Assembly (NCBI RefSeq): GCF_023611925.1 | Contig: NZ_CP091456.1 | Span: 1,364,001 to 1,428,000, forward strand | Origin: Avibacterium sp. 20-132 | Lineage (GTDB): Bacteria > Pseudomonadota > Gammaproteobacteria > Enterobacterales > Pasteurellaceae | Direction of reading: 5' to 3' | Length of the DNA stretch: 64,000 bases | Part shown: positions 44,450 through 55,662 of the stretch, one piece after another | Layout of the letters: the number at the start of each line of letters is the position of its first letter | How positions within the stretch are numbered: position 1 is the stretch's first letter | Notes under the pieces: model-generated | Database searches by the model: none | What the model saw: the letters and a program-made list of their open reading frames with translations, nothing else | What the model was told of the DNA's origin: nothing | Made by a program: the position numbers and the translations under genes

Positions 44450-45337
44450 ATGCTAGAACGTTATCGTGGGGAAATTATCCTTTTATTTGTGACCATTTCT
44501 GCTGCCATTGGCTGGTTCTTTTCAAAATATGCTATTGATGCCTTGCCCTCGGTGGGATTTATCGGCTTGCGATTTTTTCTTGCTGCGTTGGTTTTCCTGC
44601 CTTTTGCTTATCCTCATTTACGCCGTTTGAGTCATCGGCAGGTGCTTAATGCCTTGCTAATTGGGGGCGTTTTTGCGGTTTTTCTTGGTGTTTGGATTTT
44701 GGCGATTACCAATAATACCAATTTTGGTGAAGGGGCATTTCTCACCAGTTTATCAATGTTAATTGCGCCGTTGCTCGCTTGGCTGCTGTTCAAACAAAAG
44801 CCGCAATCTCGTTTTTGGCTCAGCTTGCCCATTGCGATTTCAGGCTTGTATTTTCTTGCTTTAGGTGATAATGGGTTTAATCTTTCTTCAGAGAATAGCT
44901 TGTATTTACTCACTTCACTGCTAGCCGCGACTTATTTTGTGCTTAATCATCATTATGTTCGCCATATTCCTGTGTTGTCTCTCACCACCATTCAGCTAGC
45001 AATGGTTGGTATTTTATGTGGCTTGTATTCGATTTTTATGGAAACTTGGCGAGAGGATATTCCGAATGAAACTTGGGGCTGGCTGGCAGCCAGTGTGCTG
45101 ATTGCAACCAATTTTCGTTTTTTATTGCAAACCCTTGGTCAGAAGTATTCCAGTGTAGGGAATGCGGCATTAATTATGTTGCTTGAGCCAGTGTGGACAC
45201 TTTTTTTAAGTATGATGATTTTTCACGAACCGCTTACATCACATAAGGCATTAGGTTGTGGGTTAATTTTTCTGGCGTTAATGTTCTACCGCTTGCCGAA
45301 AGAAAAGCTGAAACAATTTTTGCGTAGAAAAAAATAG
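44450..45337 (+). CDS. DMT-superfamily (EamA) permease
   Basis: A 295-residue inner membrane protein with ten predicted helices in two EamA repeats (about 5-135 and 150-285). The start TISAAIGWFFSKYAIDALPSVGFIGLRFFLA and the late ALIMLLEPVWTLFLSMMIFHEPLT are typical of drug and metabolite exporters such as amino acid or nucleoside efflux proteins. The substrate cannot be told. It lies 9 bases after rimI behind AAGGA, so it is part of the holD-rimI unit. An uptake core follows at 45347. Confidence 0.9.
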   Translation: MLERYRGEIILLFVTISAAIGWFFSKYAIDALPSVGFIGLRFFLAALVFLPFAYPHLRRLSHRQVLNALLIGGVFAVFLGVWILAITNNTNFGEGAFLTSLSMLIAPLLAWLLFKQKPQSRFWLSLPIAISGLYFLALGDNGFNLSSENSLYLLTSLLAATYFVLNHHYVRHIPVLSLTTIQLAMVGILCGLYSIFMETWREDIPNETWGWLAASVLIATNFRFLLQTLGQKYSSVGNAALIMLLEPVWTLFLSMMIFHEPLTSHKALGCGLIFLALMFYRLPKEKLKQFLRRKK

Positions 45338-45346
45338 TAAAAAAAC

Positions 45347-45355
45347 ACCGCACTT
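45347..45355 (-). repeat. DNA uptake signal core, single copy
   Basis: ACCGCACTT between the DMT permease gene and the decayed methyltransferase gene on the other strand. No paired copy. Confidence 0.75.
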
Positions 45356-45362
45356 TCTTTAG

Positions 45363-45794
45363 TTATATCGAGAGCCTAACTCGTTGGCAATATTGTTGAT
45401 ATGGCTTGCCCAAAAGTGGTAATAATACTCGTTCTTCCTACTTAATTTGGAACTGATTTATAATTATAATAAAGCAAATAGGTTCTAAAATTGCCAATCC
45501 TTTTCCTAGCCTCAAAAACTGGCTTAACGACACCAGTCATAAGCTAAGGTACATTGGGTTAGGGCTGTATGCGTAAATGCCTTTTGTGATAAGACGGGAG
45601 GTTTTTTCCGTTGCCAGTGGGCTTATGGTTGTTTTAGCTTGATGAAATTGCCAAAGGCTACAAATGGCAATAAGGCTTGCCAATATCCTTATGGGGAGAA
45701 GAAAGAGAGGCGGGAAAGAGAATAATCCAGCGGGAGGAACAAAATACATTCCGCCCGCATAGGTAAGAAATACAAGGGGAGGAGGAAGGATAAT
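45363..45794 (-). pseudogene. Decayed isoprenylcysteine carboxyl methyltransferase (ICMT)-like gene
   Basis: On the reverse strand a single reading frame keeps family-like sequence from about 45794 to a final TAA at 45363-45365, but is broken by two in-frame stops: TGA at 45537-45539 and a TAG at about 45438-45440. Recognisable pieces in order are ILPPPLVFLTYAGGMYFVPP, the GIYAYSPNPMYLSL motif (NPMYL is the family mark), FIIIINQFQIK, then EERVLLPLLGKPYQQYCQRV. No ATG, GTG or TTG starts the N-terminal part; an ATT or ATA is the nearest codon. Members are small membrane methyltransferases. No frameshift is needed to join the pieces, so decay looks recent, or sequencing errors are possible. Confidence 0.8.
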
Positions 45795-45802
45795 CTTCCT
45801 TA

Positions 45803-46543
45803 TTAATAATTCACTTTATGCCCATAACTTTCTAAGATTTGCTTGATGTGTTCAAGCGATTCTTTTGTTGGTGGTTTTACCTCTTCTAGTTCGTATTTTT
45901 CCCCCATTGCTTCCCATTTATGCGCCCCTAATCGGTGGTAAGGCAGAAGCTCCACTTTTTCAATATTATCCATATCTTTGATAAAGTTGCCGAGTAGATG
46001 GACATCTTCATCGCTATCCGTCCAACCGGGGACAACCACGTAGCGAATCCAAACTTTTTGATTGCGTTTTTGCAAATATTTCGCAAACTCAAGGGTACGT
46101 TTATTGGGAACACCGATAAGATTTTGGTGAATGCGATCATTGAGTTCTTTGAGATCTAACAACACTAAATCCGTCACATCAAGTAATTCATCAATAATAT
46201 GATCATAATGGCGAACAAACCCGTTGGTGTCTAAACAAGTGTGAATACCTTCTTTTTTACAGGCGCGAAACCAATCCCGTACAAATTCCGCTTGCAATAC
46301 AGCTTCTCCTCCTGAGGCGGTAACGCCACCACCAGAAGCATTCATAAAATGGCGATAAGTGACGACTTCTTTCATCAGTTCTTCTACGGAAATTTCTTTA
46401 CCACCGTGTAGATCCCAAGTGTCACGGTTGTGGCAATATTTGCAACGCATTAAGCACCCTTGCAAAAACAGGATGAAACGAATCCCCGGGCCATCAACGG
46501 TTCCGCAAGATTCATAAGAATGATAGCGAGCTAAAACTGACAT
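45803..46543 (-). CDS. pflA: Pyruvate formate-lyase activating enzyme PflA
   Basis: A 246-residue radical SAM enzyme that places the glycyl radical on PflB. The iron-sulfur motif is Cys30, Cys34 and Cys37 in [18 protein letters not shown]-binding stretches include [10 protein letters not shown] and LLDLKELND. The length equals E. coli PflA (246). It is separated from pflB by the P4 gene and an unknown membrane protein gene, whereas in E. coli pflA directly follows pflB. Confidence 0.98.
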   Translation of the reverse strand: MSVLARYHSYESCGTVDGPGIRFILFLQGCLMRCKYCHNRDTWDLHGGKEISVEELMKEVVTYRHFMNASGGGVTASGGEAVLQAEFVRDWFRACKKEGIHTCLDTNGFVRHYDHIIDELLDVTDLVLLDLKELNDRIHQNLIGVPNKRTLEFAKYLQKRNQKVWIRYVVVPGWTDSDEDVHLLGNFIKDMDNIEKVELLPYHRLGAHKWEAMGEKYELEEVKPPTKESLEHIKQILESYGHKVNY

Positions 46544-46616
46544 AATGTTCCTTTGTTAGAGAATGTAAAATCGTTAATTTCTATTTAAGGCTTTGCGAAA
46601 AGGATTAAATAGAAAT

Positions 46617-46642
46617 TAATCTGCCTCACGATGAGGCAGATT
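46617..46642 (-). terminator. Hairpin terminator after the P4 gene
   Basis: TCTGCCTCA (46620-46628) pairs with TGAGGCAGA (46632-46640) around CGA, with AAT and ATT extending it. Read on the reverse strand it is followed by ATTAATTTCTATTT. It lies between the P4 gene and pflA, so pflA probably has its own promoter. Confidence 0.65.
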
Positions 46643-46673
46643 GGGTATTATAGCGTAATATTAAGGAAAAAAG

Positions 46674-47558
<885 letters not shown>

Positions 47559-47592
47559 TTATCTCACAACTATTTTTAGCTATTTAGCCTCA

Positions 47593-48417
47593 TTAGTTAT
47601 AAGATTTCACTCTTTCACAAAAATCTGTTTTAAATTCATATCGTCCGTTGTTATTGGGGATTGCGACAGAAATAATATGGCTATCAATAATAGCAAACCG
47701 AATATTGTTACCATATTTATGGTATAAGTCTGCATTATTTAAGCAATGTTTATTGAGTATTGCGTTAAAACTGGTTTTTACCAATGCTTGCTCAAAGGTT
47801 AAATAATAAAATTGACCGATAATGGGTTTATAGTTGCAAGATACGGCAAAAATAAATTTTATTGCAATCAAACTCATTAGTAACTGGTAGCATAATTTTT
47901 GTTTTTTCTGCGCACTTTTATCTAGCCAAATCAGATTTCGCCATAAAGAAATTTGATAGTACACCGCAAGTATCCCCATTAATGCCGATACAATAAATAA
48001 AAATAAGATAATGCCACTGATCAGGATAAATAATACCTGAGTAGAGGTGTGAAAGAAGCTAATTGTGAAGCCAGTTCTAACACAAACCTCTTCTGAGACG
48101 ACACAGTTAATATAAATGAGGTAAGGCGTTGAAATAATAAAAACAAGCGGTTTATTATTAAACGTTGTTTTACATTTATCAACGAATTGCTTATTGTCTA
48201 AATAGCAATAAGATAGACAAATCACAATTGTTAGCAGTAATAAACTAAGATCAATAGGCTTTTTAGGTTTGGCGGTCATTAGAAAAATGAATATGCCAAA
48301 TAAAATAGCTATTCTGAGATAATATTGATATTTAATGGTGAGCCAATTTAGTTCTCTTGGCAGTTCTTTTATTGCAATGCATAAATCGTTATATAAAGAA
48401 TATAAGTATTGACGCAT
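47593..48417 (-). CDS. Membrane protein of unknown function
   Basis: A 274-residue protein with about five hydrophobic segments: YYLRIAILFGIFIFLMTA, LSLLLLTIVICLSYCYL, PLVFIISTPYLIYINCVV, a longer one around VLFILISGIILFLFIVSA, and LLMSLIAIKFIFAV. A soluble tail of about 75 residues has several cysteines. I recognise no family. The ATG at 48417 (MRQYLYSLYN) is used because an in-frame ATG at 48471 lies inside the pflB terminator hairpin. No clear ribosome binding site precedes it. It sits between pflB and the P4 gene on the same strand. Confidence 0.6.
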   Translation of the reverse strand: MRQYLYSLYNDLCIAIKELPRELNWLTIKYQYYLRIAILFGIFIFLMTAKPKKPIDLSLLLLTIVICLSYCYLDNKQFVDKCKTTFNNKPLVFIISTPYLIYINCVVSEEVCVRTGFTISFFHTSTQVLFILISGIILFLFIVSALMGILAVYYQISLWRNLIWLDKSAQKKQKLCYQLLMSLIAIKFIFAVSCNYKPIIGQFYYLTFEQALVKTSFNAILNKHCLNNADLYHKYGNNIRFAIIDSHIISVAIPNNNGRYEFKTDFCERVKSYN

Positions 48418-48435
48418 AGTTTTTGATGAAATAAA

Positions 48436-48473
48436 ACATAAAAATGGTCGGTATATATTGATACCGACCATTT
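48436..48473 (-). terminator. Rho-independent terminator after pflB
   Basis: AAATGGTCGGTAT (48442-48454) pairs perfectly with ATACCGACCATTT (48461-48473). Read on the reverse strand the hairpin is followed by TTATGTTTTATTTC. It ends the focA-pflB message 19 bases after the pflB stop. Confidence 0.85.
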
Positions 48474-48491
48474 ACCCTAGAAAGATTTAAA

Positions 48492-50804
48492 TTACATTGA
48501 TTGTGTAAATGTACGTGTAATTACATCTTGTTGTTGTTCTTTCGTTAAAGAGTTAAAACGCACAGCATAACCAGAAACACGAATGGTTAATTGCGGATAT
48601 TTTTCTGGATTTTCCATTGCGTCTAACAACATTTCACGGTTCATTACGTTCACGTTTAAATGTTGTCCCCCTTCAACAGTGGCTTCGTGGTGGAAGTAAC
48701 CATCCATTAAGCCTGCAAGATTACGTTTTTGTGCTTCGTAATCTTTACCTAATGCATTTGGTACGATTGAGAAGGTGTAAGAAATACCATCTTTCGCATA
48801 AGCAAATGGAAGTTTCGCCACAGAAGTTAATGACGCTACTGCACCTTTTTGATCGCGTCCGTGCATTGGGTTTGCACCCGGTCCAAATGGCGCACCTGCA
48901 CGACGACCATCAGGTGTATTACCTGTTTTCTTACCATAAACCACGTTAGACGTAATAGTAAGCACGGATTGTGTTGGAGTTGCATTGCGGTAAGTATGAT
49001 GCGTTTGAATTTTTTTCATAAAGCGCTCAACAAGATCAACTGCTAAATCATCAACGCGGCTATCGTTGTTACCGAATTGTGGATATTCGCCTTCAATTTC
49101 AAAATCAATCGCCACATTAGAGGCAACCACATTACCGTCTTTATCTTTAATATCCCCACGCACAGGTTTCACTTTAGCATATTTAATTGCGGCTAAAGAG
49201 TCTGCTGCAACAGAAAGCCCTGCAATACCACAAGCCATTGTACGGAATACATCACGATCGTGGAACGCCATTAAGGCTGCTTCATAAGCATATTTATCGT
49301 GCATAAAGTGAATAATGTTCAATGCGGTAACGTATTGCGTTGCTAACCAATCCATAAAGCTGTCCATACGCGCCATTACGGTATCGAAATCTAACACTTC
49401 ATCAGTAATTGGTGCTGTTTTAGGGCCAACTTGCATACCTGATTTTTCATCAATACCACCATTGATTGCGTATAATAAGGTTTTTGCAAGGTTTGCACGC
49501 GCACCAAAGAATTGCATTTGTTTACCAACGACCATTGGGCTTACACAACAAGCAATCGCATAATCATCACTATTGAAGTCTGGACGCATCAGATCATCAT
49601 TTTCGTATTGGACAGAAGAAGTATCAATAGACACTTTAGCACAATAGCGTTTGAATGCTTCTGGTAATTGTTCAGACCAAAGAATGGTTAAGTTTGGTTC
49701 TGGTGAAGGTCCCATTGTATAAAGTGTGTGCAAGATACGGAAGCTGTTTTTGGTTACTAATGTACGACCATCTAAGCCCATACCAGCTAATGTTTCGGTT
49801 GCCCACATTGGGTCACCAGAGAATAATTGATCGTATTCTGGTGTACGTAAGAAACGCACCATACGTAATTTCATGACAAGATGATCAATTAATTCTTGTG
49901 CTTCTTGTTCAGTAATTTTTCCTGCTTTTAGATCACGTTCAATATAAATATCTAAGAAGCTTGATACACGACCGAAAGACATCGCGGCACCATTTTGTGA
50001 TTTTACTGCAGCAAGGTAGGCAAAATAGGTCCATTGTACGGCTTCTTGTGCATTCGTTGCTGGGTTAGATACATCAAAACCGTAAGACGCCGCCATTTCT
50101 TTAATTTTACCTAATGCACGGTGTTGTTCTGCAATTTCTTCACGTAGTTGAATAGTAGCTTGAATATCTTCACCACGTTCTAATTTTTCTTGTAATGAAT
50201 TAAATTGTTTAAATTTATCTTTCATCAAGAAATCCGCACCATAAAGTGCTAAGCGACGATAATCCCCGATAATACGACCACGACCATAAGCATCTGGTAA
50301 TCCAGTGATAACACCTGATTTACGGCAACGTAAAATATCTGGTGTATAAACATCAAATACCCCTTGGTTATGGGTTTTACGATATTCCGTAAAGATATGT
50401 TCAATTTCAGGTTTTAATTCGCGACGGTAAACTTGGCAAGAGCCTTTTACCATTTTAATTCCACCATAAGGCATAATGGCACGTTTTAATGGGGCATCTG
50501 TTTGTAAACCCACAATTTTTTCTAAATTTTGATCGATATAACCCGGTTTATGTGAAGTAATTGTTGATGGAGTATCTGTATCAATGTCATAAGGTTCGTG
50601 AGTTTTGTTCTCAACCTTAATTTTTTCCATTACTTCATTCCATAATTTGGTTGTTGCTTCAGTCGCACCAGCAAGGAATGATTCATCACCTTCATAAGGG
50701 GTATAGTTTTTTTGGATAAAGTCACGTACATTGACTTCTGTTTGCCAATCGCCTGGGGTAAATCCTTCCCACGCTTTTTGTTGCGCTTCAGTTAATTGAG
50801 TCAT
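48492..50804 (-). CDS. pflB: Formate acetyltransferase (pyruvate formate-lyase) PflB
   Basis: A 770-residue glycyl radical enzyme that converts pyruvate and CoA to acetyl-CoA and formate without oxygen. The catalytic cysteine pair is in IACCVSPM and the radical glycine is in VSGYAVRFN near the C-terminus. The length is close to that of E. coli PflB (760). It is 74 bases downstream of focA and probably transcribed with it from an FNR-controlled promoter, and it ends at a strong hairpin. Confidence 0.99.
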   Translation of the reverse strand: MTQLTEAQQKAWEGFTPGDWQTEVNVRDFIQKNYTPYEGDESFLAGATEATTKLWNEVMEKIKVENKTHEPYDIDTDTPSTITSHKPGYIDQNLEKIVGLQTDAPLKRAIMPYGGIKMVKGSCQVYRRELKPEIEHIFTEYRKTHNQGVFDVYTPDILRCRKSGVITGLPDAYGRGRIIGDYRRLALYGADFLMKDKFKQFNSLQEKLERGEDIQATIQLREEIAEQHRALGKIKEMAASYGFDVSNPATNAQEAVQWTYFAYLAAVKSQNGAAMSFGRVSSFLDIYIERDLKAGKITEQEAQELIDHLVMKLRMVRFLRTPEYDQLFSGDPMWATETLAGMGLDGRTLVTKNSFRILHTLYTMGPSPEPNLTILWSEQLPEAFKRYCAKVSIDTSSVQYENDDLMRPDFNSDDYAIACCVSPMVVGKQMQFFGARANLAKTLLYAINGGIDEKSGMQVGPKTAPITDEVLDFDTVMARMDSFMDWLATQYVTALNIIHFMHDKYAYEAALMAFHDRDVFRTMACGIAGLSVAADSLAAIKYAKVKPVRGDIKDKDGNVVASNVAIDFEIEGEYPQFGNNDSRVDDLAVDLVERFMKKIQTHHTYRNATPTQSVLTITSNVVYGKKTGNTPDGRRAGAPFGPGANPMHGRDQKGAVASLTSVAKLPFAYAKDGISYTFSIVPNALGKDYEAQKRNLAGLMDGYFHHEATVEGGQHLNVNVMNREMLLDAMENPEKYPQLTIRVSGYAVRFNSLTKEQQQDVITRTFTQSM

Positions 50805-50878
50805 TACTATTTTCCTTTAACGTAAATAAAATTTAATTATGTAAAAACGATGAAAAAAACAACCGCTCTTACGCCAAA

Positions 50879-51736
50879 CTAATGTGAATGTGGTTTATTA
50901 GTAAACCACTGCATTAATGCAATACATACCCCGCCACCAACAATATTACCAAGCGTAACAGGGATAAGATTTTTTACGACAAAATGATATACATCTAAAT
51001 CAGCAAATTGCTCGGCATTCAACCCGATAGCTTGCCAAAATTCCACAGAACTGCAGTGCGCTGTAATGATACCAAGGGGAATCATAAACATATTCGCTAC
51101 ACTATGTTCAAAACCAGAAGAAACAAATAAGCCAATTGGCAAGATCATAATGAATGCTTTATCAGTCAAGGTTTTTCCGGCATAGCTCATCCAAACTGCA
51201 ATACATACCATAATGTTACACAAAATACCTAAACTAAAGGCTTCAAACCAACTATGATGAATCTTATGCTGTGCGGTTTTTAGAATGGTTAACCCCCATT
51301 GTCCATTCACAGCCATTGTTTGCCCAGCAAACCAAATAAGTCCAGCGATGACGATAGCACCTAAAAAATTACCAGTATAAACGGCAATCCAGTTGCGTAA
51401 CATTTGAATTGTATTAATGCGTTGCCCTGCACGTGCAACCAGCGTCATTGTTGATGAAGTAAACAATTCCGAGCCACAGACAACCACCATAATCACCCCA
51501 ACAGAGAAAACTAAACCACCTACGAGCTTGGCTAAACCCCAAGACACATTGGAGAGACCGGTTTGTGTTGTTGTATAAAAAACAAAAGCAAGGGCAATAA
51601 ATGCGCCTGCAGAAATTGCGGAAAGAAAAGAATAGAATTGATTTTTAGTCGCTTTATAGGTCGCGATATTTTCGGCTAATTGCGCCATTTCTGTTGGCGT
51701 TGCCATAAAGCTGACGGAGTTTTCTGTTTTCATCAC
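50879..51736 (-). CDS. focA: Formate channel FocA
   Basis: A 285-residue pentameric membrane channel for formate of the FNT family. Six helices are predicted; family stretches are GAFIALAFVFY, GSELFTSSTM, NFLGAIVIAGL, and GFEHSVANMFMIPLGI, with the pore histidine in EHSVANM. It is first in the focA-pflB unit, as in E. coli. An FNR-like box lies 84 bases upstream. Confidence 0.97.
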   Translation of the reverse strand: MMKTENSVSFMATPTEMAQLAENIATYKATKNQFYSFLSAISAGAFIALAFVFYTTTQTGLSNVSWGLAKLVGGLVFSVGVIMVVVCGSELFTSSTMTLVARAGQRINTIQMLRNWIAVYTGNFLGAIVIAGLIWFAGQTMAVNGQWGLTILKTAQHKIHHSWFEAFSLGILCNIMVCIAVWMSYAGKTLTDKAFIMILPIGLFVSSGFEHSVANMFMIPLGIITAHCSSVEFWQAIGLNAEQFADLDVYHFVVKNLIPVTLGNIVGGGVCIALMQWFTNKPHSH

Positions 51737-51819
51737 ACACCCTACAAAAATTAACTGTCCCTATTCTAAGGTATAAACCCGTAACTTAAAACTAAAAAAA
51801 AGTTTATTTTTTATAAAAT

Positions 51820-51833
51820 TTGTTCAAGATCAA
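51820..51833 (-). promoter_or_regulatory. FNR-like box before focA-pflB
   Basis: TTGTT-CAAG-ATCAA matches the FNR consensus TTGAT-N4-ATCAA at 9 of 10 positions. Its nearest edge is 84 bases before the focA start. The whole 311-base gap between focA and hinT holds this site, AT-rich sequence, one uptake core (ACCGCACTT near 51943) and a TACAAT -10 box (51993-51998) for hinT. Confidence 0.65.
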
Positions 51834-52047
51834 ATTTATTTACATTTGTGTAACATATTGAAATAAAAAACAAGTTTTGCATTAACATAAATTTAACAAA
51901 TGGATTGCAAATTGCTATTTTAGAACTTTTCTGATAAAAATAACCGCACTTTATATACCGCAAAATATCAATCAATATGCGGATAAAAAGCGTACAATAA
52001 GGATTGTATTTATCTCTCAATATCCCTTTAAAATATAAGGAATTGCT

Positions 52048-52398
52048 ATGGCAGAAGAAACCATTTTCAGCAAAATTATTCGTAAAGAAATTCCAGCAAA
52101 TATCCTCTATCAAGATGAGCGAGTAACGGCATTTCGTGATATTTCCCCCCAAGCGCCTACGCATATTTTGATTATTCCAAATAAATTAATCCCAACAGTG
52201 AACGAAGTAACTGAGCAAGATGAGCTGACATTAGGGCGTTTATTTACCGTGGCGGCTAAATTGGCGCAGCAAGAAGGCATTGCGGAAGATGGGTATCGCC
52301 TTATCGTCAATTGTAACAAACACGGTGGACAAGAAGTGTATCATTTACATATGCACTTACTTGGTGGTGAATCTTTAGGAAAAATGTTGGCAAAATAA
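52048..52398 (+). CDS. hinT: HIT-family nucleotide hydrolase HinT
   Basis: A 116-residue purine nucleoside phosphoramidase. The histidine triad is in [10 protein letters not shown] near the C-terminus, and the N-terminal [17 protein letters not shown] is the family start. The length is close to E. coli HinT (119). Its TAA overlaps the ATG of the next gene (ycfL-like), and nagZ and rlmC follow, so it heads a four-gene unit. Confidence 0.96.
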   Translation: MAEETIFSKIIRKEIPANILYQDERVTAFRDISPQAPTHILIIPNKLIPTVNEVTEQDELTLGRLFTVAAKLAQQEGIAEDGYRLIVNCNKHGGQEVYHLHMHLLGGESLGKMLAK

Positions 52399-52766
52399 TG
52401 AAAAAACTATTTGTTCTATGCGGATTAAGCCTACTGCTTGCAGCTTGTGGCTCAACGCCCTCGCAAAATATTGTAAGCGAGAATGATCCGATCTTAAATG
52501 TAGAAGCAAATTTAGCGCCGTTGATTGAGACAAAGTTGCGCGATAATAATGTTTGGCTAAAGAATACTAGCCCACATCAGCTTGATGTCGCTTATTATTT
52601 CTTTTGGTATGACAAAAATGGCGTAACACAAGGGGAAGAACCGAATTTACATTCGCCTTCTAGCTTGCTTCTACAACCAAACCAACAAACCAATTTAACC
52701 CCTGTTCCACCAACACAACAAAGCGTTAATTACCGCTTATACCTTCGTTTGAATAAATTGCAATAA
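52398..52766 (+). CDS. ycfL: YcfL-like lipoprotein
   Basis: A 122-residue lipoprotein. The signal ends in LLLAAC (Cys17). The mature part has the DUF1425 pattern: a beta-rich domain with [17 protein letters not shown] and the closing NYRLYLRL. In E. coli ycfL lies between hinT and lpoB; here lpoB is missing and nagZ comes next. The function is unknown. Its start overlaps the hinT stop. Confidence 0.85.
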   Translation: MKKLFVLCGLSLLLAACGSTPSQNIVSENDPILNVEANLAPLIETKLRDNNVWLKNTSPHQLDVAYYFFWYDKNGVTQGEEPNLHSPSSLLLQPNQQTNLTPVPPTQQSVNYRLYLRLNKLQ

Positions 52767-52774
52767 GGATTTCA

Positions 52775-53818
52775 ATGTCAGCTTTACTTATCGATCTTAC
52801 TGGACAAGAAGTTAGCCAAGAAGAATTAGAATTACTTGCACATCCATTGGTTGCTGGCGTGATTTTGTTTACACGTAATTTTTATGATCGTGAACAAATT
52901 CAACATCTTGTCGCCACCTTACGGCAAAAAGTGAAGAAACCCTTATTGATTACGGTAGATCAAGAAGGCGGACGGGTACAACGATTTCGTGAAGGCTTTA
53001 CCCAGCTTCCCGCAATGCAAGCGTTTGCCGAACTTATCAGCCATACCGCACAACAACAAGAATTCGCGCACCAAGCGGGTTGGCAAATGGCAGCAGAAAT
53101 GACCGCACTGGATATTGACTTAAGTTTTGCCCCAGTGCTGGATTTAGGTCATCAATGCCGTGCTATTGGTGATCGTAGTTTTCACGCTGAAATCGATCCA
53201 ACACTTCGCCTAGCTACAGCGTTTATTCAAGGTATGAAACAAGCGGGTATGGCAAGCACAGGCAAACATTTCCCCGGTCATGGACGCGTGATCGCTGATA
53301 GCCATTTAGAAACCCCTTATGATGAACGTCCACAAGCGCAAATTTTTGCGCAAGATATTCAACCCTTTAAACAGCTTATTGCACAAAATTTGCTTGATGC
53401 CGTAATGCCAGCACACGTGATTTATAGCCAATGCGATAGTCAGCCTGCAAGTGGTTCAGCTTATTGGTTGCAAACAATTTTACGTCATCAGCTTGGTTTT
53501 AACGGTGCGATTTTTTCTGATGATTTAGGTATGAAAGGCGCAGGTTTTATGGGTGATTTTGTTGCACGTTGTCAGCAATCATTGAATGCGGGTTGTGATT
53601 TATTACTACTATGTAATGAACGTGAAGGTGTAATCCAAGTTCTTGATCATTTCCAACCGCAAGAAACCACGGAACAATATGCACTTCGCCAACAACGTTT
53701 ACAAAGTTTATTTAAACGTAGTCAATTAGATTGGAAAACCCTTGAAAACTCAACGCGTTGGAAAGAAAATCAGCAAAAATTGACCGCACTTCAACAAGAT
53801 TGGTTAGCGAGAGCTTAA
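52775..53818 (+). CDS. nagZ: Beta-N-acetylhexosaminidase NagZ
   Basis: A 347-residue glycoside hydrolase family 3 enzyme of peptidoglycan recycling that removes N-acetylglucosamine from anhydro-muropeptides in the cytosol. The catalytic loop [18 protein letters not shown] holds the Asp/His pair of bacterial NagZ, and the nucleophile Asp is in [10 protein letters not shown]. It starts 8 bases after the lipoprotein gene behind AAGGA and its stop abuts the rlmC start. Confidence 0.97.
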   Translation: MSALLIDLTGQEVSQEELELLAHPLVAGVILFTRNFYDREQIQHLVATLRQKVKKPLLITVDQEGGRVQRFREGFTQLPAMQAFAELISHTAQQQEFAHQAGWQMAAEMTALDIDLSFAPVLDLGHQCRAIGDRSFHAEIDPTLRLATAFIQGMKQAGMASTGKHFPGHGRVIADSHLETPYDERPQAQIFAQDIQPFKQLIAQNLLDAVMPAHVIYSQCDSQPASGSAYWLQTILRHQLGFNGAIFSDDLGMKGAGFMGDFVARCQQSLNAGCDLLLLCNEREGVIQVLDHFQPQETTEQYALRQQRLQSLFKRSQLDWKTLENSTRWKENQQKLTALQQDWLARA

Positions 53819-55006
53819 ATGTCAGTAATGCCTGTTTGTCCGCACTTTATCGCGGGGCAATGCCGTTCTTGCCAATGGCTTGAAATGCCCTATTCACAGC
53901 AGCTTGATGAAAAAAAAGCCCATTTAGTTCAACAACTTGTTGGGCTTGATCTTTCACAGCTTGAATGGCTACCAACTTATCCCTCTGCGCAGCAAGGTTT
54001 TCGTAATAAAGCCAAAATGGTGGTAAGTGGTTCAGTGGAACGCCCGATTTTAGGCATTCTTAGCAATCCTAATGATCCACAAAGTGCGGTAGATTTATCA
54101 GACTGTTTACTCTATCCTTCTCATTTTGCGCATATTTTTCATCAATTAAAAATCTTTATCGGACGAGCCGGTTTAGTGCCTTATCACATTACGAAACGCA
54201 AAGGTGAGCTGAAATACATCTTACTCACTGAAAGCCAAATTAACGGCACATTAATGTTGCGTTTTGTGTTACGTTCAACGGCAAAACTTGCGTTAATTCA
54301 ACGAGAATTACCACAGTTATTAGCAAATTTACCGCAAATAAAAGTGGTGAGTTTAAATATTCAACCCAAACACGCGGCAATTTTAGAAGGTGAGGAAGAA
54401 ATTTTTCTCACAGAACAAAAACAATTAGAAGAAAATTTTAACCAAATTCCTTTATTTATTCGTCCACAAGGCTTTTTCCAAACCAATCCTAAGGTAGCAG
54501 AAAGCTTATACGGCACGGCACAGCAATGGATTAAAAATCTTCCCATTAGCAACATCTGGGATCTGTTTTGCGGCGCAGGTGGCTTTGGCTTACATTGTGC
54601 GGCGATCTTGCAAGAAAAAGGGCGAAATGTGCAATTAACGGGTATTGAAATCTCTCCATCAGCTATTGCAAGCGCCAGCTCATCAGCAGAAAAATTGGGC
54701 TTAATCCAAGTGAAGTTTCAATCCTTAGATGCAGCAAATTTCGCCTTAGTACAAAATGAAAGACCAGATTTGCTGATCGTCAATCCGCCACGCCGTGGCA
54801 TCGGCAAAGAACTAGCGCAATTTCTCAACAAATTACAACCGCACTTTATTTTGTATTCCAGTTGCAATGCCGTTTCAATGGGCAAAGATTTGCGCGAATT
54901 ATCTCGCTATCAAGCTCAAAAAATTCAACTTTTTGATATGTTTCCTCATACTGCGCATTATGAGGTGTTGATTTTTCTTAAACGCATTGATGATAAATTT
55001 AAATAG
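53819..55006 (+). CDS. rlmC: 23S rRNA (uracil-747) C5-methyltransferase RlmC
   Basis: A 395-residue SAM-dependent RNA methyltransferase with a [4Fe-4S] cluster. The cluster cysteines are in VCPHF and CRSCQW near the start, with a fourth in LSDCLLYP. The SAM motif is [12 protein letters not shown], and the catalytic cysteine is in [16 protein letters not shown]. By recall it follows E. coli RlmC (RumB, 375) closely, including [14 protein letters not shown], and lacks the TRAM domain of RlmD. It starts directly after the nagZ stop. Confidence 0.94.
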   Translation: MSVMPVCPHFIAGQCRSCQWLEMPYSQQLDEKKAHLVQQLVGLDLSQLEWLPTYPSAQQGFRNKAKMVVSGSVERPILGILSNPNDPQSAVDLSDCLLYPSHFAHIFHQLKIFIGRAGLVPYHITKRKGELKYILLTESQINGTLMLRFVLRSTAKLALIQRELPQLLANLPQIKVVSLNIQPKHAAILEGEEEIFLTEQKQLEENFNQIPLFIRPQGFFQTNPKVAESLYGTAQQWIKNLPISNIWDLFCGAGGFGLHCAAILQEKGRNVQLTGIEISPSAIASASSSAEKLGLIQVKFQSLDAANFALVQNERPDLLIVNPPRRGIGKELAQFLNKLQPHFILYSSCNAVSMGKDLRELSRYQAQKIQLFDMFPHTAHYEVLIFLKRIDDKFK

Positions 55007-55047
55007 CTATAATGTGCCGTTAGTCGTGGCGAGGAAAGCCATATAGG

Positions 55048-55662
55048 TTAATTCTTCCCAGTCCTATTTTTTTCTCTCATAGTTATTAGTGGTCTTCGTT
55101 GATAGAGAAAATAAGCCACAATAGAGAAAGCAAAGAGTAAGTAAATGATGGCATTGAGGTTATAGCTTTTCGTTGACCAGTAATAATGGATTGATGCACA
55201 CCCTAATGCAAGATAATTAAACTGGTGAAGGATAAACGTTTTTTGTTTTAAGTATTGACGAAGTGCAGGTAGCATCACAGTAGTACTAACGCAGAATAAT
55301 AAAAGCGCAGTGACGCCAACCCATAAATAAGGATGAGTGAGGATCTCGCTGAGGAATAATTCCATATTGAAACCTAATTCTAGGTATAAATAGGCAAGAA
55401 TATGCAAAAATGCCCACCCAATAGCCCATAAACCGATTATTTTATGTATGGGAGAAAGTGATTTTCTCCCTAATAATTGAATGATAAGACGGAAAAGAAA
55501 TAATGCTAGAAATAAACTTAATGAAATCCAGCCAAGAAAATGAATAAGCTCTTTAGTAGGATCTGCGCCAAAAGATTCACCATTATTGATACCTAACTCA
55601 TAAACCAACCATAGTAGGGGAGAAGAGGCACAAAGGTGAGCGATAAGATGGATTTGCTTCAT
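55048..55662 (-). CDS. msrQ: Haem-binding membrane subunit MsrQ
   Basis: A 204-residue, six-helix b-type cytochrome that passes electrons from the quinone pool to MsrP for repair of methionine sulfoxide in the envelope. Histidine-bearing helices include LIHFLGWISLSLFL, IGWAFLHILAYLYLE and FNYLALGCASIHYYWS, the pattern of the ferric reductase-like domain. Its start overlaps the msrP stop by one base. The length matches E. coli MsrQ (211). Confidence 0.94.
   Translation of the reverse strand: MKQIHLIAHLCASSPLLWLVYELGINNGESFGADPTKELIHFLGWISLSLFLALFLFRLIIQLLGRKSLSPIHKIIGLWAIGWAFLHILAYLYLELGFNMELFLSEILTHPYLWVGVTALLLFCVSTTVMLPALRQYLKQKTFILHQFNYLALGCASIHYYWSTKSYNLNAIIYLLFAFSIVAYFLYQRRPLITMREKNRTGKN

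Noticed and set aside
48418..48471. Upstream extension of the membrane protein gene beginning at 48471
   Set aside because: The ATG lies inside the perfect hairpin that terminates pflB, and the extra 18 residues are not needed; the ATG at 48417 is more likely.
48492..50804. Several open frames of 60-110 codons antisense to pflB
   Set aside because: They lie wholly within a highly conserved gene on the other strand, have no start signals, and contain no recognisable domain.
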